Source: Pseudomonas sp. DTU_2021_1001937_2_SI_NGA_ILE_001 (GTDB taxonomy: Bacteria > Pseudomonadota > Gammaproteobacteria > Pseudomonadales > Pseudomonadaceae). From it: a stretch of 64,000 nt of DNA. Shown here piece after piece: positions 56,448 to 64,000 of this stretch. Location: assembly GCF_032463525.1 (NCBI RefSeq), contig NZ_CP135971.1, positions 1,550,001 through 1,614,000 of the forward strand, given 5' to 3'. Position numbers and translations under genes: made by a program. The notes under the pieces are model-generated. The model saw nothing but the letters and a program-made list of their open reading frames with translations, was not told the DNA's origin and did not search any database. The stretch's first letter is position 1, and every line of letters begins with the position of its first letter.

Positions 56448-57212
56448 TTATCGTTCGGCCCACAGCACCAGAACATCGGTGCTGAACGAGCCGTCTTGCC
56501 TGATCTCGAAGTATTCGCGCACTTCCGCGCCCATGGCCTGCTGCAATTCGCGAATTGCCGTGCGCAACGCCTCGGGTGTGCGCATGCGCTCGACCCAGGA
56601 GCCGAACTCCAGATGCAGGCGCTGGCGGCTGTGACTGCGGGCGAACAGCCCCGCTTCGCTGATCTGCTGCAGCCATTCGGCGGCCGAGTAGTCGCGTACG
56701 TGGCTGGTGTCACGCAACACCTCGACGCTCTGCAGATAGGTATCCAGCAATGGACTGCCTGGCGACATCACGTCGATGAAAGCCGCCACGCCACCCGGCT
56801 TGAGCACCCGACGCACTTCGCGCAGGGCCAACCCCAGGTCGCTCCAGTGGTGCGCCGAGTAGCGGCTGAACACGAAATCGAACTCGGCGTCGGCGAACGG
56901 CAGCCGCTCGGCGGCGCCGCACTGCGTCCGCACGTTGTGCAGGCCACGCTCCTGGGCGGCAGCGGCGACCACGTCGAGCATCGCCTGCGAGAGATCATAC
57001 GCCACCACCTCGCCTACCGACGCGGCAACGTTGAAGCTGACATGCCCGGCACCACAACCCAGGTCCAGCACCCGCGCATCGGTGCGGCCAGCCACTTCGG
57101 CCTGCAGCAGGGCGAATTCGCGGCCTTGCGCGTGCACGGAGCTGTTGAGGTAAGCACTGGCCTGTTCACCGAACTGGCGCTGAACGACCTGGGTATGGGC
57201 GGAGCCTGTCAT
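56448..57212 (-). CDS. class I SAM-dependent methyltransferase
   Basis: 254 aa. SAM-binding motif I VLDLGCGAGHVSFNVA is near residue 45, acid motif II LSQAMLDVVAAAA near 76 and SRYSAHHWSDLGLALREVRRVLKPGG near 110-135. It resembles small-molecule (UbiE/BioC-like) methyltransferases; substrate unknown. Pseudomonas genomes keep this gene between leuD and leuB, although no step of leucine synthesis needs methylation. AAGGA ribosome site before the ATG. Confidence 0.9.
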   Translation of the reverse strand: MTGSAHTQVVQRQFGEQASAYLNSSVHAQGREFALLQAEVAGRTDARVLDLGCGAGHVSFNVAASVGEVVAYDLSQAMLDVVAAAAQERGLHNVRTQCGAAERLPFADAEFDFVFSRYSAHHWSDLGLALREVRRVLKPGGVAAFIDVMSPGSPLLDTYLQSVEVLRDTSHVRDYSAAEWLQQISEAGLFARSHSRQRLHLEFGSWVERMRTPEALRTAIRELQQAMGAEVREYFEIRQDGSFSTDVLVLWAER

Positions 57213-57242
57213 CTTGGAGATCCTTGAAAAGAGTCACATCAG

Positions 57243-57268
57243 GAGCGGCCTCGATTGCGAAGCCGCTC
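57243..57268. repeat. GAGCGGC/GCCGCTC inverted repeat after leuD
   Basis: A 7-base stem with a 12-base loop between the leuD stop and the methyltransferase start, probably a shortened REP element. It could attenuate transcription into the methyltransferase gene. Confidence 0.4.
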
Positions 57269-57284
57269 TGCGATCAAGCCTGGA

Positions 57285-57926
57285 TCAGTCGCGAAACAGC
57301 CACGGCTGAGTGGCGCGGTGCTTGGCCTCGAAAGCCTGGATCGCCTCGGCGTCGACCAGGGTCAGGCCGATGTCGTCCAGCCCGTTGAGCAGGCAGTGCT
57401 TGCGGAAGGCGTCGACTTCGAAGCTGTAGGTCTTGCCGTCAGGACGAGTCACGGTCTGCGCCTGCAGGTCGATGCTCAGCTGGTAGCCCGGTTCGGCCTC
57501 GACCTGCTTGAACAGTTCGTCGACCTCCGCGTCGCTGAGGATGATCGGCAACATGCCGTTCTTGAAGCTGTTGTTGAAGAAGATGTCGGCGTAGCTCGGC
57601 GCGATGATCGCGCGAAAGCCGTACTCTTCCAGTGCCCATGGTGCGTGCTCGCGGCTGGAGCCGCATCCGAAGTTCTCACGGGCCAACAGGATGCTAGCGC
57701 CCTGATAGCGGGCATGGTTGAGCACGAAGTCCGGGTTCACCGGCCGCTTGGAGTTGTCCTGGTAAGGCTGGCCGACATCCAGGTAGCGCCACTCGTCGAA
57801 CAGGTTCGGACCGAACCCGGTGCGCTTGATCGACTTGAGAAACTGCTTGGGGATGATCTGGTCGGTATCGACATTGGCACGGTCCAGCGGCGCCACAAGG
57901 CCGTTGAGCTGGGTAAAGGCTTTCAT
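57285..57926 (-). CDS. leuD: 3-isopropylmalate dehydratase small subunit
   Basis: 213 aa. Works with LeuC on isopropylmalate isomerisation. Its swivelling domain has [19 protein letters not shown] near residue 15 and the substrate-binding [16 protein letters not shown] near 79. It follows leuC by 10 bases. Confidence 0.97.
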   Translation of the reverse strand: MKAFTQLNGLVAPLDRANVDTDQIIPKQFLKSIKRTGFGPNLFDEWRYLDVGQPYQDNSKRPVNPDFVLNHARYQGASILLARENFGCGSSREHAPWALEEYGFRAIIAPSYADIFFNNSFKNGMLPIILSDAEVDELFKQVEAEPGYQLSIDLQAQTVTRPDGKTYSFEVDAFRKHCLLNGLDDIGLTLVDAEAIQAFEAKHRATQPWLFRD

Positions 57927-57936
57927 GCTGGGCTCC

Positions 57937-59361
57937 TTATTGCTGGATCAGTTCGCGAACGTCGATGAAGCGACCGGTAACCGCGGCGGCGGCAGCCATG
58001 GCCGGGCTGACCAGGTGGGTCCGGCCACCGGCACCCTGGCGCCCTTCGAAGTTGCGGTTGGAGGTCGACGCGCAGTGCTCGCCGGAACCCAGGCGGTCGG
58101 GGTTCATCGCCAGGCACATCGAGCAGCCAGGCTCGCGCCATTCGAAGCCTGCATCGATGAAGATCTTGTCCAGCCCTTCACGCTCGGCCTGTTCCTTGAT
58201 CAGGCCCGAGCCTGGCACGACGATGGCCTGCTTGACAGTCCCGGCCACCTTGCGGCCTTTGGCGATCTCTGCCGCAGCACGCAGGTCTTCGATGCGCGAG
58301 TTGGTGCAGGAACCGATGAATACGCGGTCCAGCTGGATGTCGGTGATCGGCTGGTTGGCTTTCAGGCCCATGTACTTCAGCGCCCGCTCGATGGAACCAC
58401 GCTTGACCAGATCCTGCTCCTTGGCCGGGTCCGGCACGTTCTGGTCGACCGCCAGAACCATTTCCGGGGAAGTACCCCAGCTGACCTGCGGCTTGATCTG
58501 CGCAGCGTCCAGTTCGACCACGGTGTCGAACACCGCATCCGGGTCGGAGACCAGGTCCTTCCAGGCCTCGACAGCCTTGTTCCAGTCTTCGCCCTGAGGC
58601 GCGAACGGACGACCCTTGACGTATTCGAGGGTCTTTTCGTCAGTGGCCACCATGCCGACACGGGCGCCCGCCTCGATGGACATGTTGCAGATGGTCATGC
58701 GCCCTTCGATGGACAGGTCGCGGATCGCGCTGCCAGCGAACTCGATGGCGTGGCCGTTACCGCCAGCGGTGCCGATCTTGCCGATCACGGCCAGGACGAT
58801 GTCCTTGGCGGTGACGCCGAACGGCAGCTTGCCTTCGACACGCACCAGCATGTTCTTCATTTTCTTGGCCACCAGGCACTGGGTCGCCAGCACGTGCTCG
58901 ACCTCGGAGGTGCCGATACCGTGGGCCAGCGCGCCGAATGCACCGTGTGTGGAGGTGTGCGAGTCGCCGCAGACCACGCTCATGCCCGGCAGGGTCGCGC
59001 CCTGCTCCGGACCGACGACGTGGACGATGCCCTGGCGCGGGTCGTTCATCTTGAATTCGGTGATGCCGTATTCGTCGCAGTTGTCATCCAGGGTCTGCAC
59101 CTGCAGGCGTGACACCTGGTCGGCGATGGCTTCGACACCGCCCTTGCGCTCGGCCGTGGTCGGCACGTTGTGGTCTGGCGTGGCGACGATGGAGTCCACG
59201 CGCCATGGCTTGCGGCCGGCCAGGCGCAGGCCTTCGAAGGCCTGTGGCGAAGTCACTTCATGGATGATGTGACGGTCGATGTAGATCAGCGACGAACCAT
59301 CGTCGCGTTCCTTGACCACATGGGAATCCCACAACTTGTCGTAAAGCGTTTTGCCAGCCAT
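57937..59361 (-). CDS. leuC: 3-isopropylmalate dehydratase large subunit
   Basis: 474 aa aconitase-superfamily enzyme. The three Cys ligands of its 4Fe-4S cluster lie in [10 protein letters not shown] near residue 349 and in [10 protein letters not shown] near 409-412. [32 protein letters not shown] near 130-160 is a classic LeuC stretch. The start ATG 59361 has AGGAA seven bases upstream; an ATG five codons earlier (59376) has a weaker site. Has its own promoter at 59435-59463 and a divergent LysR gene. Confidence 0.97.
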   Translation of the reverse strand: MAGKTLYDKLWDSHVVKERDDGSSLIYIDRHIIHEVTSPQAFEGLRLAGRKPWRVDSIVATPDHNVPTTAERKGGVEAIADQVSRLQVQTLDDNCDEYGITEFKMNDPRQGIVHVVGPEQGATLPGMSVVCGDSHTSTHGAFGALAHGIGTSEVEHVLATQCLVAKKMKNMLVRVEGKLPFGVTAKDIVLAVIGKIGTAGGNGHAIEFAGSAIRDLSIEGRMTICNMSIEAGARVGMVATDEKTLEYVKGRPFAPQGEDWNKAVEAWKDLVSDPDAVFDTVVELDAAQIKPQVSWGTSPEMVLAVDQNVPDPAKEQDLVKRGSIERALKYMGLKANQPITDIQLDRVFIGSCTNSRIEDLRAAAEIAKGRKVAGTVKQAIVVPGSGLIKEQAEREGLDKIFIDAGFEWREPGCSMCLAMNPDRLGSGEHCASTSNRNFEGRQGAGGRTHLVSPAMAAAAAVTGRFIDVRELIQQ

Positions 59362-59434
59362 CAGACGGTTCCTCATCAGCGTCTTTCTATGCCTTGGGTA
59401 ATCGCACTGGATGACCCCTTGGCTTGTGAGGAGA

Positions 59435-59463
59435 ATGCTAGGGTTTGTGGTTAAATAACTCAA
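59435..59463 (-). promoter_or_regulatory. sigma-70 promoter for leuCD
   Basis: On the minus strand TTGAGT and TAGCAT are separated by 17 bases. The predicted leader is about 70 bases. Confidence 0.7.
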
Positions 59464-59466
59464 ATT

Positions 59467-59479
59467 CATAATTTTTATG
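59467..59479. promoter_or_regulatory. inverted repeat CATAA-TTT-TTATG between leuC and the LysR gene
   Basis: A 5+3+5 inverted repeat lies four bases upstream of the leuC -35 and about 30 bases before the LysR start. It is well placed for LysR-type activation of leuC and self-repression. Confidence 0.55.
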
Positions 59480-59508
59480 CTTTGGATAACCAACTGGAAT
59501 CCACCGCC

Positions 59509-60387
59509 ATGGACCTCGCCAACCTCAACGCCTTCCTCACCGTAGCCGAAACCGGCAGCTTCTCCGGAGCCGGTGAACGCTTGCACCTCACCCAGCCGGC
59601 CATCAGCAAGCGCATCGCCGGCCTGGAACAACAGCTCGACGTACGCCTGTTCGATCGCCTGGGGCGCGAAGTCAGCCTCACCGAAGCTGGTCGCGCCTTG
59701 CTACCTCGCGCCTACCAGATTCTCAACGTGCTGGATGACACCCGCCGGGCACTGACCAACCTGACCGGGCAGATCGGCGGTCGCCTGACTCTGGCCACCA
59801 GCCATCACATCGGCCTGCATCGCCTCCCCCCGGTGCTGCGCACCTTCACTCGCCTCTACCCACAGGTGGCGCTGGATATTCAGTTTCTCGATTCGGAAAT
59901 CGCCTACGACGAGATTCTGCACGGGCGCGCAGAACTGGCGGTCATTACCCTGGCGCCGGAGCCGCACGGCCTGGTGCGCGCCGTAGCGGTCTGGGACGAC
60001 CCGCTGGATTTCGTCGCAGCGCCAGAACACCCATTGGCCAACAGCGGGCCGATGAACCTGGAAGACATCGTCCGCTACCCGGCGGTGTTTCCCGGTGGCA
60101 ACACCTTCACTCATCACATCGTCAGCGGCCTGTGCGAAGCGCGCGGACTCAAGCCCGATATCGCGATGAGCACCAACTACCTGGAGACCATCAAGATGAT
60201 GGTCTCCATCGGCCTGGCCTGGAGCGTGCTGCCGCGCACCATGCTCGACGACCAAGTGGCACGCATCCCACTCCCCGGCATCCAGCTCAGCCGTCAGCTC
60301 GGCTACATCCTGCACACCGAACGCACCCTGTCCAACGCCGCACGGGCGTTCATGGCGCTGCTCGACGCGCAGCGCACCGACAGCTGA
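59509..60387 (+). CDS. LysR-family regulator, probable leuCD activator
   Basis: 292 aa. Winged helix-turn-helix at residues 1-60 ([35 protein letters not shown]) and a LysR co-inducer domain (about 88-290). Start ATG 59509 chosen for the standard [10 protein letters not shown] opening; a TTG nine codons upstream is possible. Divergent from leuC across 147 bases, the standard layout for a LysR protein controlling its neighbour. The effector, perhaps a leucine-pathway intermediate, is unknown. Confidence 0.9.
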   Translation: MDLANLNAFLTVAETGSFSGAGERLHLTQPAISKRIAGLEQQLDVRLFDRLGREVSLTEAGRALLPRAYQILNVLDDTRRALTNLTGQIGGRLTLATSHHIGLHRLPPVLRTFTRLYPQVALDIQFLDSEIAYDEILHGRAELAVITLAPEPHGLVRAVAVWDDPLDFVAAPEHPLANSGPMNLEDIVRYPAVFPGGNTFTHHIVSGLCEARGLKPDIAMSTNYLETIKMMVSIGLAWSVLPRTMLDDQVARIPLPGIQLSRQLGYILHTERTLSNAARAFMALLDAQRTDS

Positions 60388-60410
60388 GCAACGCCTGCGC
60401 CTGACAGGCA

Positions 60411-60450
60411 CAAAAAAGCCCGAGTACGCGGCGCTCGCGCTACTCGGGCC
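60411..60450. terminator. terminator between the LysR and ibpA genes
   Basis: GCCCGAGTA and TACTCGGGC form a 9-base-pair stem with a GC-rich loop that can add base pairs. The minus strand reads into TTTTTT, so it mainly ends ibpA, 50 bases past its stop. Confidence 0.85.
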
Positions 60451-60502
60451 CTGTCACTCACAGCTTGCGTACATCGTCAGCCTTGTCCAGGCAGGCCAGC
60501 GT

Positions 60503-60958
60503 TCACGCCTTGCCGCCTTCGATGACGTCCTGGCGCGGGCTGATGGGAATGCGCCGGGGCTTGGCCTCTTCAGGCACATGACGCGCCAGGTCGATGCTCA
60601 GCAGGCCATGGGACAGATTGGCGCCACTGACCTCGATATGGTCCGCCAGGCGGAAGAACAGCTGGAACTCGCGACGGGCAATGCCCTGGTGCAGGTAGGT
60701 GATGCTCTGGTCGGACACCGTACGGGCCTTGCCGGTGACGGTGAGCACGCCGTTCTCGACCTGGACGTCGAGGTCCTGCTCCTGCATGCCGGCGGCGGCA
60801 ATGACGATGCGGTAATGGTCTTCGCCGTGACGCTCGACGTTATAGGGTGGGTAGCTGCCAGTCGCCTCGTTGCCGTCGAGGGATTCGAACAGGTCATTGA
60901 AACGGTCGAAACCCACCGAACGACGCAGCAGTGGAGCCCACGAGAATGCAGTCGACAT
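60503..60958 (-). CDS. ibpA: Hsp20-family small heat-shock protein
   Basis: 151 aa. It starts MSTAFSWAPLLRRSVGFDRFNDLFES as in IbpA and carries the alpha-crystallin domain (about 38-130), with the beta-strand motifs YRIVIAAAGMQEQDLDVQVENGVLTVTG and REFQLFFRLADHIEVSGANLSHGLLSIDL. The C-terminal RRIPISPR has the I-x-I/V tail used for oligomerisation. It holds denatured proteins. Upstream are a sigma-32 promoter and a structured leader. Confidence 0.95.
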   Translation of the reverse strand: MSTAFSWAPLLRRSVGFDRFNDLFESLDGNEATGSYPPYNVERHGEDHYRIVIAAAGMQEQDLDVQVENGVLTVTGKARTVSDQSITYLHQGIARREFQLFFRLADHIEVSGANLSHGLLSIDLARHVPEEAKPRRIPISPRQDVIEGGKA

Positions 60959-61040
60959 GATGACTTCTCCTGTATTCAGTCAGTGATGACAACCTGGTGT
61001 GGTGAATCACCACACTCGCGATCAGTGATCGCATGTCTCC
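60959..61040 (-). ncRNA. candidate ROSE-like RNA thermometer in the ibpA leader
   Basis: The leader has three structural units in order: a palindrome GCGATCA-C-TGATCGC (61018-61032), an 8-base-pair hairpin GTGTGGTG/CACCACAC (60997-61015), and a 3' segment containing the AGGAG ribosome site (60967-60971) eight bases before the ATG. Short ROSE-type thermometers are known for Pseudomonas ibpA. Pairing of the AGGAG with the upstream segment was judged by eye only. Confidence 0.6.
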
Positions 61041-61044
61041 CAAA

Positions 61045-61070
61045 CTGTGGACGGCCGCTGCAATTTCAAG
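61045..61070 (-). promoter_or_regulatory. sigma-32 heat-shock promoter for ibpA
   Basis: On the minus strand CTTGAAA is followed after 13 bases by CCACAG. The -35 is perfect; the -10 differs at two of six positions from CCCCAT. Spacing is the same as at htpG. Confidence 0.7.
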
Positions 61071-61076
61071 AGCCAT

Positions 61077-62048
61077 TTAACCTGCGACAGCGCGCCGTTG
61101 GTCCGGCACGTATCCCAATAGCTCGCTGATACGCTGGCAGTCGGTTTCACGGCGCAACAGATCGAACATCGTGGTGGCCTCGGGATAGCTTTTGGTCAGC
61201 AGCACCAACCACTGCTTGAGCCGGCCCGGTGCCTGCAGCGGTGTCAGCTTGGCCTGGCAGGCCTCCCAGAACACCCGCAGCATGGGCTGCAGGTCGGCCC
61301 AGCCCAACGGACGAACCTCCTCGCCCTGCGCCGCCGCAGCGATCTGCAGGGCCAGGTCAGGCCGGGCCACCAGGCCACGCCCGAGCATGTAGTCCTGCGC
61401 GCCGCATACCGAGCGGCAGCGTTGCCAGTCTTCCACGGTCCAGATTTCACCGTTGGCCACCACTGGCACCTTGACCACTTCCTGGATGCGCGCAATCCAC
61501 TCCCAATGGGCCGGCGGCTTGTAGCCATCGACCTTGGTGCGCGCATGCACCACGATGCGCGCCGCGCCGCCATCGGCCAGCGCACGGGCGCAGTCCAGCG
61601 CCTGATCGGTGTCGGCGTAGCCCAGACGCATCTTGGCGGTCACCGGAATCGGCTGCGGCACCGCACGGCGCACCTCACTGACGATGGCATGCAGCAGCTC
61701 GGGTTCGCGCAACAGGATGGCCCCACCCCGCGAGCGATTGACGGTCTTGGCCGGGCAGCCGAAGTTCAGGTCCAGCACTGGCGCCCCCAGCTCACAGGCA
61801 AAAGCGGCATTTTCCGCCAGGCATACCGGGTCGGAACCCAGCAGTTGCACATGCATGGGCACGCCGGCAGCGGTGCGTGCGCCGTTGTGCAGTTCTGGCG
61901 CCAGCTTATGGAAGTAGGCAGCCGGCATCAGCCGGTCGGTGATGCGGATGAACTCGGTCACGCACCAGTCGATGCCGCCGACGTGGGTCAGCACATGGCG
62001 CAGAATGTCATCGACCAGCCCCTCCATGGGCGCCAGGGCAATTTGCAT
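61077..62048 (-). CDS. dusC: tRNA-dihydrouridine(16) synthase
   Basis: 323 aa flavoprotein. Reduces U16 in tRNA. It opens [21 protein letters not shown], then VQLLGSDP near residue 68, the catalytic Cys in [21 protein letters not shown] near 99, HART near 169 and [10 protein letters not shown] near 200, the last typical of DusC rather than DusA or DusB. Length fits the family. Confidence 0.95.
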   Translation of the reverse strand: MQIALAPMEGLVDDILRHVLTHVGGIDWCVTEFIRITDRLMPAAYFHKLAPELHNGARTAAGVPMHVQLLGSDPVCLAENAAFACELGAPVLDLNFGCPAKTVNRSRGGAILLREPELLHAIVSEVRRAVPQPIPVTAKMRLGYADTDQALDCARALADGGAARIVVHARTKVDGYKPPAHWEWIARIQEVVKVPVVANGEIWTVEDWQRCRSVCGAQDYMLGRGLVARPDLALQIAAAAQGEEVRPLGWADLQPMLRVFWEACQAKLTPLQAPGRLKQWLVLLTKSYPEATTMFDLLRRETDCQRISELLGYVPDQRRAVAG

Positions 62049-62076
62049 GGATCACGCTCGGAAAAAGTGCGGCAGT

Positions 62077-62532
62077 TTACTGGGCGCCGCCGGGATTGGG
62101 AATCGGCTGGATCGCCGCGCCGTAGCCACTGATGAACGACTCCGGCATGCGCCGTGGACGGCCAGTCGACAACTCGATACACACGAAGGTGGTCTGCGCA
62201 CGCAAAAGGGTCACGCCATCGGCCGGGCGGCGCAGTTGAAAGCGGCGGGTCATCTTCAGTCGACGGTCCCAGTCGACGATCCAGGTGGCCAGTTGCAGCG
62301 CGTCATGCTCGTAGGCACTGGCCAGGTAGTCGATTTCGTGCCGCACCACCGCCATGGCGCGGTCCAGGCGTCGGTATTCGCTAAGGTCCAGGCCCAACTG
62401 CTGAGAGTGACGCCAGGCGCAACGCTCCAGCCAGGTGACGTATACGGCGTTGTTGGCGTGCCCCAGACCGTCGATGTCCTCGGCGGCGACGCTCAGATCG
62501 ATGATGAATGGATCGGCCAGGTCCCAGACCAT
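62077..62532 (-). CDS. acyl-CoA thioesterase, 4HBT/YbgC-like
   Basis: 151 aa hotdog protein. The motif DIDGLGHANNAVYVTWLERCAW near residue 18 fits the 4-hydroxybenzoyl-CoA thioesterase type, in which the Asp is normally catalytic (here DxDGLGHANN). Substrate unknown. It precedes dusC by 28 bases and probably shares its transcript. Confidence 0.88.
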   Translation of the reverse strand: MVWDLADPFIIDLSVAAEDIDGLGHANNAVYVTWLERCAWRHSQQLGLDLSEYRRLDRAMAVVRHEIDYLASAYEHDALQLATWIVDWDRRLKMTRRFQLRRPADGVTLLRAQTTFVCIELSTGRPRRMPESFISGYGAAIQPIPNPGGAQ

Positions 62533-62615
62533 GCGTGCTCCTGCTGTGAAGGCGAGATGAGCGGCAGTTTAGCAAGGCTGGGGTTGCCGCGGAGGCGGGA
62601 ATATAAACGGCAGAA

Positions 62616-62650
62616 AAACAAAAGGGCCATTCAACAATCGAATGACCCTT
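62616..62650 (-). terminator. terminator of the tRNA operon
   Basis: On the minus strand AAGGGTCATTC and GAATGGCCCTT form an 11-base stem with one G-T pair, followed by TTTTGTTTTT. Confidence 0.85.
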
Positions 62651-62673
62651 GGGCCCGCATAAGCGGAAAATCG

Positions 62674-62749
62674 TGGCGTCCCCTAGGGGACTCGAACCCC
62701 TGTTACCGCCGTGAAAGGGCGGTGTCCTAGGCCACTAGACGAAGGGGAC
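62674..62749 (-). tRNA. tRNA-Glu (TTC), copy 1
   Basis: 76 bases including an encoded CCA. The acceptor arms GTCCCCT/AGGGGAC, anticodon loop CTTTCAC (anticodon TTC) and T-loop GTTCGAGTC are complete. Last in the transcript. Confidence 0.97.
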
Positions 62750-62793
62750 GCAAAACCTTCAGTCAGATTCGCCGGCTGGCGAATCCTGGAAAT

Positions 62794-62869
<76 letters not shown>

Positions 62870-62919
62870 GAATTTAACGCCCTGCGGCGGAGCTTGGCTT
62901 GCGCCTTACTCGGTGAAAC

Positions 62920-62995
62920 TGGCGTCCCCTAGGGGACTCGAACCCCTGTTACCGCCGTGAAAGGGCGGTGTCCTAGGCCACTAGACGAAGGGGAC
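62920..62995 (-). tRNA. tRNA-Glu (TTC), copy 2
   Basis: Same sequence as copy 1, including CCA. It lies 50 bases after tRNA-Ala copy 1 in window order. Confidence 0.97.
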
Positions 62996-63064
62996 AAAAC
63001 CTTCATTGATCGACTTGCACCGATCGATTCAAAGTCATTGCTGGATGACTCTGAACCTCTAAGT

Positions 63065-63140
<76 letters not shown>

Positions 63141-63190
63141 GAATTTAACGCCCTGCGGCGGAGCTTGGCTTGCGCCTTACTCGGTGAAAC

Positions 63191-63266
63191 TGGCGTCCCC
63201 TAGGGGACTCGAACCCCTGTTACCGCCGTGAAAGGGCGGTGTCCTAGGCCACTAGACGAAGGGGAC
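63191..63266 (-). tRNA. tRNA-Glu (TTC), copy 3
   Basis: Same sequence as the other tRNA-Glu copies, including CCA. The spacer on its left is identical to that between Ala 1 and Glu 2. Confidence 0.97.
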
Positions 63267-63335
63267 AAAACCTTCTTTGATCGGCTTTCGCCGATCGATT
63301 CACAGTCATTGCTGGATGACTCTGAACCTCTAATT

Positions 63336-63411
<76 letters not shown>

Positions 63412-63430
63412 ACATCAGTGGACGGGGCGC

Positions 63431-63459
63431 ATATTAAGAGCGATTCGAAGTCCTGTCAA
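63431..63459 (-). promoter_or_regulatory. strong sigma-70 promoter of the tRNA-Ala/Glu operon
   Basis: On the minus strand a perfect TTGACA, 17 bases, then TAATAT, followed by the GC-rich discriminator GCGCCCCGTC typical of stringently controlled stable-RNA promoters. An AT-rich stretch (about 63460-63492) lies directly upstream, like an UP element. Confidence 0.9.
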
Positions 63460-63541
63460 ACTTATTTTCGAGAATTTCTAAAAATTTTTTCCAACAGAAC
63501 AAACACTTACCGCCCGCGTCCCGGTAAACCGGACCCGCAAG

Positions 63542-63567
63542 GGCCGCCGGACGGTCGTCCGGCGGCC
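63542..63567 (-). terminator. hairpin after gltX
   Basis: A perfect 11-base-pair GC-rich stem (GGCCGCCGGAC and GTCCGGCGGCC) 12 bases past the gltX stop. No T run follows on the minus strand, so termination may be incomplete. Confidence 0.6.
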
Positions 63568-63578
63568 TGACCGCTTCT

Positions 63579-64000
63579 TCAGCCGATGGCTGCCAGCAGC
63601 TTTTCCCATTCCTTGTTTTCTTTCTTCGACACCCCACCCAGCAGATCAATGGCCTGGCGCAGACGGAAGCGCGTCAGGTCCGGACCCAGGATCTCCATGG
63701 CGTCGAGCACCGACACCGAGCTGGCCTGGCCGGTGATCGCAGCGAACATCAGCGGCATGGCATCACGCAGCTTGAGCTGCAGATGATCGACGACCGCCTG
63801 GATGCACCCGGTGATCCTGTCCTTTTCCCACTGGCGCAGCGACTCGAGTTTCCAGAGGATCAGCTGCAGCAACTGGCGCACCTGCTCAGGCGACAGCTTC
63901 TTGTGTTCGAACAGCGCCGTGTCTGGCGTCACGCCGCCGGCGAAGAAGAATCCGGCCAAGGGTGCAATCTGACTGAAGGTCTCTACCCTACCCTGCACGT
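63579..64000 (-). CDS. gltX: glutamyl-tRNA synthetase, C-terminal part (5' end outside window)
   Basis: About 140 codons of the C-terminal anticodon-binding domain are visible; the frame is open at the window edge. [15 protein letters not shown], then [32 protein letters not shown] and [28 protein letters not shown] are the characteristic end of bacterial GltX. The catalytic domain lies beyond the window. The tRNA-Glu genes follow it in the same direction but have their own promoter. Confidence 0.93.
   Translation of the reverse strand, partial: VQGRVETFSQIAPLAGFFFAGGVTPDTALFEHKKLSPEQVRQLLQLILWKLESLRQWEKDRITGCIQAVVDHLQLKLRDAMPLMFAAITGQASSVSVLDAMEILGPDLTRFRLRQAIDLLGGVSKKENKEWEKLLAAIG

Noticed and set aside
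55254..57227. 657-codon open frame antisense to leuB and the methyltransferase
   Set aside because: It crosses two well-supported genes and an intergenic gap, and its composition is that of a reverse-frame artefact.

Overview
The window is a 64 kb piece of a Pseudomonas chromosome, most likely from the P. putida group. The evidence is the high GC content, the REP-type repeats reading (T)GTAGGAGCGGCTTCAGCCGCGA, and several gene neighbourhoods typical of the genus: a PA1611-like sensor kinase next to fabAB, the sdhCDAB-sucAB-lpd-sucCD block divergent from gltA, etfBA divergent from the ETF dehydrogenase, and leuCD-methyltransferase-leuB-asd. It is almost all core genome. I see no prophage, insertion sequence, CRISPR array, toxin-antitoxin module or defence island.

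Layout. 0-7 kb: a partial EF-hand protein, then a leftward run (AI-2E-type permease, DUF4892 protein, two coupled alpha/beta hydrolases, a hotdog thioesterase, sixA, a DUF4389 protein, gpsA). 7.3-11.3 kb: a GacS-like hybrid kinase and the unsaturated fatty acid genes fabA-fabB. 11.4-18.5 kb: a quaternary-amine ABC importer (binding protein, CBS-containing ATPase, two permeases) with a GlxA-type regulator, a divergent GntR/FCD regulator and a pirin. 18.8-23.5 kb: dienelactone hydrolase, htpG, a small lipoprotein and brnQ. 23.9-37 kb: the TCA supercluster sucD-sucC-lpd-sucB-sucA-sdhBADC on the minus strand, divergent from gltA. 37-42.6 kb: START-domain protein, YkgJ-type protein, lipoprotein, MocR regulator and a three-gene envelope operon (solute-binding protein, DUF4398 lipoprotein, OmpA lipoprotein). 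42.8-46.7 kb: etfBA and the ETF-ubiquinone oxidoreductase. 46.7-54 kb: a YqhC-like regulator with an alcohol dehydrogenase, then a complete D-galactonate operon dgoK-dgoA-dgoD-dgoT with an IclR regulator. 54-60.4 kb: asd, leuB, a methyltransferase, leuD, leuC and a divergent LysR. 60.5-64 kb: an IbpA heat-shock protein, dusC, a thioesterase, three tandem tRNA-Ala/tRNA-Glu pairs and the end of gltX.

How it works together. The central block makes one arc of the TCA cycle (citrate synthase, 2-oxoglutarate dehydrogenase, succinyl-CoA synthetase, succinate dehydrogenase). Electrons from beta-oxidation enter through ETF, and a sequence matching the fatty-acid-responsive PsrA box sits at the ETF dehydrogenase promoter. 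Peripheral supply comes from galactonate (pyruvate and glyceraldehyde 3-phosphate), branched-chain amino acids and probably betaines. Several control signals can be read directly: sigma-70 promoters for sdhC, gltA, gpsA, leuC, dgoK, the ETF dehydrogenase and the tRNA operon; sigma-32 promoters for htpG and ibpA; and a candidate ROSE-like RNA thermometer before ibpA.
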